The notes below the pieces were generated by a model. That model saw only the letters and a list, made by a program, of their open reading frames with translations. It did no database searches and had not been told where the DNA came from. A DNA stretch of 64,000 nucleotides, taken from Aliiroseovarius lamellibrachiae. Lineage in GTDB: Bacteria > Pseudomonadota > Alphaproteobacteria > Rhodobacterales > Rhodobacteraceae. Positions 43,875 through 50,684 of this stretch are shown here, in pieces. Positions within the stretch are counted from its first letter, which is position 1; every line of letters begins with the position of its first letter. The stretch lies in the NCBI RefSeq assembly GCF_018599245.1, contig NZ_JAHEVJ010000001.1, positions 124,001-188,000 of the forward strand, written 5' to 3'. A program made the translations under genes and the position numbers.

Positions 43875-44268
43875 GGTTGATCCCTTTGCGTGATCTGTCT
43901 GTGTGGTTCTTCGGGGTGTTCGGGCGCAAGAATGGCCGAAAACCCCAAGGATGTAAGGGTGCCACGGGGCGGCGCGATTGGCAAGATTTACCGTTTGGTA
44001 AAAGACGGCACGCAAGGTTTCGGCGTTATGACGGTAACTTTCGTGATTCTGTTGTGGTTCATGCTGTATCTCGCGCGAAGTGCCTGTGCATTTCAGCGGA
44101 GCGCCTATCTCACGGTAATTGGTTGTTTCGGGTCACAATGTGCGCATAGGATGCTCCATCCGTGTGCATCATTGGGGCAGAGGCCCGCATGGTTCGGAAA
44201 GGGACAGGATCCCGTTTTGACCCGGCTTTACCCGGCGCGCGCATTAAAAATGATATGGGAGAACATAA
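43875..44268. other. Divergent spacer between deoC and the oppA-like gene
   Basis: These 394 bases hold the upstream regions of two divergent operons. A possible promoter for the oppA-like gene is TTGTTT and TAGGAT, 18 bases apart, near 44128-44155. A plus-strand reading frame from 43932 starts with a coding-like stretch but runs into the oppA-like gene and is not accepted. No palindrome stands out. Confidence 0.4.
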
Positions 44269-45894
44269 ATGACATTCACGATCAAAGCTGCCCTGCTGAG
44301 CTCAGCATTTGCGCTGGCCAGCCCGGCCCTGGCCGCTGGCACCCACCCGGTGACCGGCGAAAAGCTGGCCGACGACCAGACCTTCACCTACCGCGTTCTG
44401 GACGAGCACACATCGGTTGACCCGCAAATCGTAGAAGACGTGTCTGGTTCTGAGATCGTGCGTGACCTTTTTGAAGGCCTGTACAATCAAGACAAAGACG
44501 GCAATTTGGTGCCGGGCGTGGCCACGGGCTATACCACCAATGACGACAAAACCGTTTACACATTCACCCTGCGTGACAATGCAAAATGGTCCGATGGCAA
44601 ACCTGTGACCGCTGGCGATTTTGTATACGCCTGGCAGCGTCTGGCCGATCCGGCGACCGCGTCTGAGTACCAGTGGTACATGGAAGTGATGAACATCAAG
44701 AACGCAAGCGCGGTGATGTCAGGTGACGCGCCTGTGACCGACCTTGGCGTAAAAGCGATCGACGACCACACGCTTGAGGTGACACTGGAAGGCTCGCTGC
44801 CATATTTCGCGAAAACCACCACGCACACTTCGACCTTCCCGACCCCGAAATGGGCGATTGATGCGTATGGTGCGGATTGGATTAAACCCGAAAATATCGT
44901 TGTGAACGGCGCGTATAAGCTGACCGAACATGTGGCCAACGAACGTCTGGTGCGCGAACGCAACGAGATGTATTGGAACAATGACAACACCATCATCGAC
45001 AAAGTTGTGTCGCTGGTGATCAACGATGAAAACGTGGCGCTGACCCGTTATCAGGCTGGCGAACTTGACCGGACTGAAATTCCGGCGGGTCAGTATCCAG
45101 CGTTGAAAGCGTCAAACCCGGACGAAGCCACCGCGTTCCCGCGTTTGTGCTCGTATTATTACACCATCAACGTGTCGGACAATGCGCCTGAGTTTTTGAA
45201 AGACGTTCGCGTGCGTCAGGCGTTGTCATACGCCATTGACCGCGACATCATTACGGAAAAAGTGCTGCAGGGTGGCCAAACGCCTGCCTACACCTTTACC
45301 CCAGGCGCGACCGCTGGCTTTGAAGTTCCATCGGTGGATTACGCCACCTGGACCCAGGACGAGCGGAACGCCAAAGCGGTTGATCTGATGGCTGAGGCTG
45401 GTTACGACAAGTCGAACCCGCTTGAGCTGAGCCTGATCTACAACACGTCCGAGGCGCACAAAAAAGTCGCTATCGCCGTGTCGCAGATGTGGAAACAGAA
45501 CCTTGGCGTGAAAGTATCGCTTGAAAACCAAGAGTGGAAAACTTTCCTGAACACCCGCGGCGAGCAGAACTATGAAATCGCGCGTGCGGGCTGGTGTGGT
45601 GACTATAACGAGGCGTCGACCTTCCTTGATCTGGTTCAATCCGGTTCGGGTTATAACGATGCAAAATACAACAACGCGATGGTTGATGAGCTTCTGGCTG
45701 ATGCGAAAACCATGGATGATCCGCAAGCCAACTATACAAAGGTTGAGGAAATCATCGCGGCCGATATGCCATTGATCCCAATCTACCACTATGCGGGTAG
45801 CTTCATGATCAAATCTAATTTGATTGGCAGCTGGCCGGTGAAAAACGTGGAACAGAACTGGTACTCAAAAGACCTCTATAAGGTTGCTGAGTAA
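44269..45894 (+). CDS. oppA: Oligopeptide ABC transporter substrate-binding protein
   Basis: A 541-residue periplasmic peptide-binding protein of the OppA type (SBP family 5). The signal peptide ends near ALAAGTHP (residue 23). Family features include YRVLDEHTSVDPQIVEDVSG, LFEGLYNQDKDGNLVPGVA, FTLRDNAKWSDGKPVTAGDF (residues 97-116) and a VRQALSYAIDRDIITE helix. A GGGAGAA ribosome-binding site precedes the ATG. A terminator follows at once, before the permease genes, which usually allows more binding protein than membrane parts to be made. Confidence 0.94.
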   Translation: MTFTIKAALLSSAFALASPALAAGTHPVTGEKLADDQTFTYRVLDEHTSVDPQIVEDVSGSEIVRDLFEGLYNQDKDGNLVPGVATGYTTNDDKTVYTFTLRDNAKWSDGKPVTAGDFVYAWQRLADPATASEYQWYMEVMNIKNASAVMSGDAPVTDLGVKAIDDHTLEVTLEGSLPYFAKTTTHTSTFPTPKWAIDAYGADWIKPENIVVNGAYKLTEHVANERLVRERNEMYWNNDNTIIDKVVSLVINDENVALTRYQAGELDRTEIPAGQYPALKASNPDEATAFPRLCSYYYTINVSDNAPEFLKDVRVRQALSYAIDRDIITEKVLQGGQTPAYTFTPGATAGFEVPSVDYATWTQDERNAKAVDLMAEAGYDKSNPLELSLIYNTSEAHKKVAIAVSQMWKQNLGVKVSLENQEWKTFLNTRGEQNYEIARAGWCGDYNEASTFLDLVQSGSGYNDAKYNNAMVDELLADAKTMDDPQANYTKVEEIIAADMPLIPIYHYAGSFMIKSNLIGSWPVKNVEQNWYSKDLYKVAE

Positions 45895-45907
45895 TCTCTG
45901 ACCGAAA

Positions 45908-45940
45908 GGGGGCATCGCGGTTGCGGTGCCCCATTTTTTG
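45908..45940 (+). terminator. Intrinsic terminator after oppA
   Basis: GGGGCA-CGC and GCG-TGCCCC pair around a short loop, followed by ATTTTTT. It lies 14 bases after the oppA stop codon and separates oppA from the permease genes. Confidence 0.8.
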
Positions 45941-46168
45941 CGGCAGACGCTTGTTTACTGGGCTTGAACCCCTTTCAAGAATCTGACACATGCGCTGGAT
46001 CCAGTGAGGCAACTGGAGACACGCTCGCACCAATTGGGTGCAAAATACCGCAAATTTCTGGTGGGCAGGACGGGCAAATCGCCCGGTCTCGTTCACATTT
46101 GGGAACAGTTTTGGCGGCGCTTGACATTGGTCAAAGTAAAACGCGCGGCCCTGTTACATGGGGACAGG

Positions 46169-47092
46169 ATGTTTAACTTCATCTTAAGACGGGTCGCTGT
46201 TGCGATCCCAACACTGATCATTCTGCTGATCGCCAGCTTCTGGTTGATGCAGTCCGCACCGGGTGGCCCGTTCACCTCTGAACGCCCCCTTCCGGCGCAG
46301 GTGCTTGCCAATATCGAGGCCAAATATGGCCTGGATCAACCCACATATGTGCAGCTTTGGAACTATGTCGTCGGCATCGTGACCGAATTCGACTTTGGGC
46401 CAAGCTATAAATACAAAGACCGCTCGGTGAATGACATCATCGCGCAGGGCTTTCCGGTTACATTGACCTATGGGGTCATCTCGTTTGTTCTGGCGATTGT
46501 CGTCGGCGGGGTTTTGGGCATGGCCGCGGCCATTCGCCAAAACAGCTGGCTTGATTATTTCGCCGTGGGCATCACCATCGGCGCGCAGGTTCTGCCGAAC
46601 TTTGTGATGGCGCCAATCTTGATCCTGATCTTCACGCTATGGCTGGGCTGGTTGCCGGGCGGCGGCTGGAATGGCGGCGAATGGCAGCATTTGATTATGC
46701 CAGTGATCGCGTTGTCCACATCCTACATGGCCTCGATTGCGCGCCTGACGCGCTCGTCCATGCTAGAGGTGCTGCGGTCAAACTTTATCCGCACCGCGCG
46801 CGCCAAGGGCCTGCCGGACCGCACAATCATTTACCGTCACGCGCTAAAACCAGCGCTGTTGCCGGTGATTTCCTATCTTGGACCAGCCTTTGTGGGCATG
46901 GTGACCGGATCGTTCATTATTGACGCGATCTTTGGCACCGGCGGCATTGGCTATTTCTATGTAAACTCGGCCTTTAACCGTGACTATGCGGTGATGATGG
47001 GGCTGACCATTCTTCTGGGCTCCATGACAATTATGTTCAATATGGTGGTTGATATCCTCTACGCGTGGATCGACCCCAAGATCCGGTTGTGA
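46169..47092 (+). CDS. oppB: Oligopeptide ABC transporter permease OppB
   Basis: A 307-residue inner-membrane permease, the first of two that form the channel of the peptide importer. It starts MFNFILRRVAVAIPTLIILLI, typical of OppB/DppB, and has six membrane segments. The cytoplasmic coupling loop EVLRSNFIRTARAKGLPDRTI (residues 210-230) holds the EAA motif that contacts the ATPases. The ATG at 46169 is preceded by GGGGACAGG. oppC follows after 10 bases. Confidence 0.94.
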   Translation: MFNFILRRVAVAIPTLIILLIASFWLMQSAPGGPFTSERPLPAQVLANIEAKYGLDQPTYVQLWNYVVGIVTEFDFGPSYKYKDRSVNDIIAQGFPVTLTYGVISFVLAIVVGGVLGMAAAIRQNSWLDYFAVGITIGAQVLPNFVMAPILILIFTLWLGWLPGGGWNGGEWQHLIMPVIALSTSYMASIARLTRSSMLEVLRSNFIRTARAKGLPDRTIIYRHALKPALLPVISYLGPAFVGMVTGSFIIDAIFGTGGIGYFYVNSAFNRDYAVMMGLTILLGSMTIMFNMVVDILYAWIDPKIRL

Positions 47093-47102
47093 GGGTGAGA
47101 TT

Positions 47103-48047
47103 ATGACAGACAAGCTCGCTCAACCCTTTAGCCAAGCCAAAACCGCCGAAATGGCAGAAAATATGGCCGCCGACGACGTTCAGGGCCGTTCGCCCTGGAC
47201 CGATGCGCGCCGCCGGTTTATGCGCAACAAAGCGGCCATGACCTCGGTTCTGGTGCTTTCACTGGTGCTTATTTTCTCGCTGTTTGGCGAAACAATCAGC
47301 CAGTTTGATAATGAAACCATCGACTGGGACATCCTTGGCAGCGTCAAGGAATTGGGACGCCCGTCGATTGAAAATGGCCACTTCTTTGGCTTTGATGAAA
47401 ACGGCCGCGACCTTTACAACCGCGTTGTCCAAGGCTCGCGGATCTCGTTGGCGGTGGGCATCGTTGGCGCCTTTGTCGCGGTGATTGTTGGCACCATTTA
47501 TGGGGCCACCGCAGGCTTTATCGGCGGACGTGTCGACAGCATCATGATGCGCCTCGTCGATATCTTTATGTCGATCCCTTACATGTTTGTGCTGATCCTG
47601 CTGCTGGTTGTGGCGGGTCGCTCGATCACCATGATCTTTATCGGCATCGGCCTGACCGCATGGCTGGATATGAGCCGGATTGTGCGCGGTCAAACCCTGT
47701 CGATTAAAAACCGAGAGTACGTGGAGGCGGCCGTGGCCATTGGTGTGCCAACATGGCAGATCATTTTCCGACACATCGTACCCAACCTTCTGGGCGTTGT
47801 GGTGGTTTATGCGACCCTTTTGGTGCCGCAGATGATCCTGACCGAAAGCTTCATCTCGTTCCTTGGCCTTGGTGTGCAAGAGCCACTGACCTCTTGGGGG
47901 GCTTTGATCTCGGAAGGTGTGAAAAGCATGAACTACGGCACGCTGTGGCACCTCGGGTTTCCGCTGTCTTTCTTCATCATCACAATCTTCTGTTTCTTCT
48001 TCATCGGCGACGGGTTGCGCGACGCGCTCGATCCAAAAGACCGCTAG
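47103..48047 (+). CDS. oppC: Oligopeptide ABC transporter permease OppC
   Basis: A 314-residue permease of the OppC/DppC type. The soluble N-terminus, with RSPWTDARRRFMRNKAAMTS before the first helix (residues 29-48), is normal for OppC. HFFGFDENGRDLYNRVVQGSR is the conserved periplasmic loop, and the coupling loop is QTLSIKNREYVEAAVAIGVP. It lies between oppB and oppD with short gaps, so it is part of one operon. Confidence 0.94.
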   Translation: MTDKLAQPFSQAKTAEMAENMAADDVQGRSPWTDARRRFMRNKAAMTSVLVLSLVLIFSLFGETISQFDNETIDWDILGSVKELGRPSIENGHFFGFDENGRDLYNRVVQGSRISLAVGIVGAFVAVIVGTIYGATAGFIGGRVDSIMMRLVDIFMSIPYMFVLILLLVVAGRSITMIFIGIGLTAWLDMSRIVRGQTLSIKNREYVEAAVAIGVPTWQIIFRHIVPNLLGVVVVYATLLVPQMILTESFISFLGLGVQEPLTSWGALISEGVKSMNYGTLWHLGFPLSFFIITIFCFFFIGDGLRDALDPKDR

Positions 48048-48059
48048 GGGGTATGCAAA

Positions 48060-49034
48060 ATGGCACTACTTGAAGTCCGTGACCTGAGCGTCAAATTCGA
48101 CACCCCTGATGGCACCGTAACGGCGGTGGATGGGATCAGCTTTGACCTTAACGCAGGGGAAACCCTTGGCGTTGTTGGGGAAAGTGGATCGGGGAAATCC
48201 CAAACCGTGTTCGCCATGATGGGCCTTTTGGCGCAGAATGGGAATGCGACCGGGTCGGTAAAACTGGATGGTCAGGAAATCCTGAACCTTCCGCTGACCC
48301 AGCTGAACAAGATCCGCGCAGAGAAAATTGCGATGATCTTTCAGGATCCGATGACCTGTTTAAACCCTTACCTGAAGGTGTCTGATCAGATGGCCGAGGT
48401 GCTGACGCACCACCACGGTCTGTCCAAATCCGACGCCGTCAAACGATCTGTTGATCTGCTCGATGCGGTCCGCATTCCCGAGGCGAAAAAGCGCATCAAT
48501 ATGTACCCGCACGAATTTTCGGGCGGCATGCGTCAGCGCGTGATGATCGCGATGTCGCTGTTGTGCAAACCGGACGTGCTGATCGCGGATGAGCCGACAA
48601 CCGCGCTTGATGTGACGGTGCAGGCCCAGATCATGGACCTGATGTCGGACCTGCAAAAAGAGTTCAACATGGCGATTGTTCTGATCACCCACGACCTTGG
48701 GGTTGTGGCGGGATCCTGCAAGGAAACGCTGGTGATGTATGGCGGGCAGCAGATGGAATATGGCACCACTGAGGGCCTGTTTGAAATGCCGACCCATCCC
48801 TACACGATGGGTCTGTTAAAGGCGGTGCCGCGGCTGGATGTGGAAAGCGCAAAGCTTGCCACAATCCCAGGCAGCCCGCCCAATATGATGAACATGCCCA
48901 AAGGGTGCCCGTTCGCGCCGCGTTGTGATTTTGCCGACGCGACCTGTTTTGAACGTCGCCCCACTTTGGACGGGGTTGCGGGGCGTAAAGTGCGCCGCCG
49001 CGCCTGTCTGAAATCACTGGAGGAGCTGGCATGA
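48060..49034 (+). CDS. oppD: Oligopeptide ABC transporter ATP-binding protein OppD
   Basis: A 324-residue ABC ATPase. Walker A is GESGSGKSQT near residue 40, the signature is FSGGMRQRVMIAM, and Walker B is VLIADEPTTALDV. The C-terminal oligopeptide/dipeptide extension has four-Cys-type spacing in GCPFAPRCDFADATCFERRP, suggesting an iron-sulfur cluster as described for DppD-type ATPases. The stop overlaps the start of oppF (ATGA). Confidence 0.95.
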   Translation: MALLEVRDLSVKFDTPDGTVTAVDGISFDLNAGETLGVVGESGSGKSQTVFAMMGLLAQNGNATGSVKLDGQEILNLPLTQLNKIRAEKIAMIFQDPMTCLNPYLKVSDQMAEVLTHHHGLSKSDAVKRSVDLLDAVRIPEAKKRINMYPHEFSGGMRQRVMIAMSLLCKPDVLIADEPTTALDVTVQAQIMDLMSDLQKEFNMAIVLITHDLGVVAGSCKETLVMYGGQQMEYGTTEGLFEMPTHPYTMGLLKAVPRLDVESAKLATIPGSPPNMMNMPKGCPFAPRCDFADATCFERRPTLDGVAGRKVRRRACLKSLEELA

Positions 49035-50029
49035 ACGACCAATCGAAAATCGCCGCACCGCTCTTGTCTGTGCGTGACCTGAAGGTCTGGTTTGGCATTA
49101 AGCCCGATGGCGCGATGCCGTGGACGCCAAATGACACGCTTAAGGCTGTCGACGGCGTTGATTTTGACCTGATGCCCGGCGAAACCCTTGGTATCGTTGG
49201 GGAAAGTGGTTGCGGCAAGTCTACGCTGGCCCGTGCGATCATGCGTATGGTGCCCGCTGAGGCCGGCACCGTGATGTGGTTGGGGGATGACCTTCTGACC
49301 CTGTCAAAGCGCGAGATGAACGTGCACCGCAAAGAGATGCAGATGATCTTTCAGGATCCTTTGGCGTCCCTGAACCCGCGCATGACCATTGGTCAGATCG
49401 TGGCGGAACCGCTGAAAACGCATTTCCCGGATCTGTCTGGGTCCGAGGTGAAAGCCCGCGTGCGTGAGGTGCTGGATCGTGTGGGGATCTTGCCCAATAT
49501 GATCAACCGCTATCCGCATGAGTTTTCGGGCGGTCAATGTCAGCGCATCGGTATTGCGCGCGCCTTGGTGGTGAAACCCAAGATGATCATCTGTGACGAA
49601 CCCGTGTCGGCGCTTGACGTGTCCATTCAGGCGCAGGTGATTAACCTTTTGATGGAACTGCAGGAAGAAATGGGGCTGAGCCTTATTTTCATCGCGCATG
49701 ACCTGTCGGTGGTGAAACACATCTCGACCCGCGTGATGGTGCTTTACTTAGGCAATGTGATGGAGATCAGCGAGTCTGATCAGCTTTATCGCGCGCCGGG
49801 GCACCCTTATACCGAGGCGTTGATTTCGGCGGTTCCGATCCCGGACCCCAAGGCGGAAGCGTCAAAAGAGGTGATGATATTGGATGCGGATCTTCCGTCG
49901 CCACTGAGCCCCCCGTCGGGCTGTGTGTTTCGCACCCGGTGCCCCCATGCCAAAGAGATCTGCGCGCAGGAAAAACCTCTGCTGACAGATCGCGGGAATG
50001 GGCAACAGGTGGCCTGCCATTTGCGGTAA
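49031..50029 (+). CDS. oppF: Oligopeptide ABC transporter ATP-binding protein OppF
   Basis: A 332-residue ABC ATPase pairing with OppD. Walker A is GESGCGKSTLARAI, the signature is FSGGQCQRIGIARAL, and Walker B is MIICDEPVSALDVSIQAQV. The C-terminal extension GCVFRTRCPHAKEICAQEKP has the Cys pattern of the family. It is the last gene of the opp run, overlapping oppD by 4 bases, and is followed by a strong terminator. Confidence 0.95.
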   Translation: MNDQSKIAAPLLSVRDLKVWFGIKPDGAMPWTPNDTLKAVDGVDFDLMPGETLGIVGESGCGKSTLARAIMRMVPAEAGTVMWLGDDLLTLSKREMNVHRKEMQMIFQDPLASLNPRMTIGQIVAEPLKTHFPDLSGSEVKARVREVLDRVGILPNMINRYPHEFSGGQCQRIGIARALVVKPKMIICDEPVSALDVSIQAQVINLLMELQEEMGLSLIFIAHDLSVVKHISTRVMVLYLGNVMEISESDQLYRAPGHPYTEALISAVPIPDPKAEASKEVMILDADLPSPLSPPSGCVFRTRCPHAKEICAQEKPLLTDRGNGQQVACHLR

Positions 50030-50045
50030 ATGGAGTGTTGAAAAC

Positions 50046-50076
50046 AAAAAGCCCTTGCCTTTGCGAGGGCTTTTTT
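50046..50076 (+). terminator. Intrinsic terminator after oppF
   Basis: AAGCCCT and AGGGCTT form the stem (with TGC/GCG extension imperfect) followed by TTTTTT. It lies 16 bases after the oppF stop codon. Confidence 0.85.
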
Positions 50077-50102
50077 ATGTGCAGAGGTCGAGCAGGTTTT
50101 TT

Positions 50103-50137
50103 GCCTCCGGCGGGGATATTTTTGGAAAGAGGAAAAG
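50103..50137 (+). repeat. Dispersed gene-tail element, short form (copy 10)
   Basis: Hairpin CCTC-CGGC-GGGG (50104-50115), then ATATTTTT and a GGAAAGAGGAAAAG tail. It follows the oppF terminator in the same orientation as oppF. Confidence 0.75.
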
Positions 50138-50171
50138 GCGCGGAGCCTTTGGCGCGCGCGGGCTGCCCCTT

Positions 50172-50366
50172 TTATGTAGCGGTGGCAGGAAATCCAATCT
50201 CGTCCAAAACCTCAATCACCTGTTCAGCCTCTAGCCCCGCTACGGTCAGCAGACGATTGTTCATGTCAAAGGCGAGCTCAACGGTGCCATCCTTGGCCAT
50301 CAACGCATCGGTGATTGACGCTTTGCAATGGCCGCAGCTCATGTCGGGTACGATATAAGTCGTCAT
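50172..50366 (-). CDS. Heavy-metal-associated domain protein, copper chaperone-like
   Basis: A 64-residue protein made of a single HMA domain, predicted to carry Cu(I) in the cytoplasm. The metal site is MSCGHCKASI near residue 9 (GMxCxxC-type, with Met-Ser before the first Cys). The ATG at 50366 is chosen over an earlier in-frame start because it gives the normal N-terminus MTTYIVPDMSCGHC. No copper ATPase or CueR gene is adjacent. It is divergent from the acetyltransferase gene. Confidence 0.88.
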   Translation of the reverse strand: MTTYIVPDMSCGHCKASITDALMAKDGTVELAFDMNNRLLTVAGLEAEQVIEVLDEIGFPATAT

Positions 50367-50684
50367 CTCAAGATCCTTTGTTTTCCAACTCATGTCGCGA
50401 CAGTATTGCGCTGTTCAGGCGCGGGCAAGTTCCCTTTGGTTGCGCGGATCGTGCTTGACCTTTTGTCGCAGCGAGCCGTCCAAAGCGCCTGTGGTCTGGG
50501 GGGGAACCCGATCTTGCGCGGCGAACGTGGGGCCGCCGCGCACCTGTGGGCAAAATTTGCGCTTTGTCCACGGGTGCGCGCAATTTGTTGATGGATATCA
50601 ATGTAAAATCGCCTCAAATATCTATGTATCAAGCGAATGTATAACGGTCAGCGGGCGTAGTTTGCCCCGACATAGGAGAGAGCC
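50367..50684. other. Divergent spacer between copper chaperone and Pat-like gene
   Basis: This 318-base region holds no convincing gene. Its left half is GC-rich. Its right half (50580-50660) is AT-richer and carries an FNR-type box and promoter-like sequence facing the Pat-like gene. Confidence 0.5.
50588..50601 (+). promoter_or_regulatory. Perfect FNR/FnrL box upstream of the Pat-like gene
   Basis: TTGAT-GGAT-ATCAA is an exact match to the FNR consensus TTGAT-N4-ATCAA. Its centre is 50594.5. A TATGTA at 50623-50628 would act as a -10 box with a start near 50636, which puts the site at about -41.5, the position used in class II activation. The downstream ATG is at 50685. Confidence 0.65.

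Noticed and set aside
43932-44420. Plus-strand frame beginning MAENPKDVRVPRGG before and into the oppA-like gene
   Set aside because: The first 30 codons look plausible, but it has no ribosome-binding site of note, then becomes Cys/Arg-rich and overlaps the well-supported oppA-like gene in another frame by about 150 bases.
46121-46134. TTGAC-ATTG-GTCAA as an FNR-type activation site for oppB
   Set aside because: Only 34 bases before the start codon, so class II activation would put the transcript start at the ATG. The outer bases also differ from the TTGAT/ATCAA consensus. Kept only as a possible repressor site or chance palindrome.
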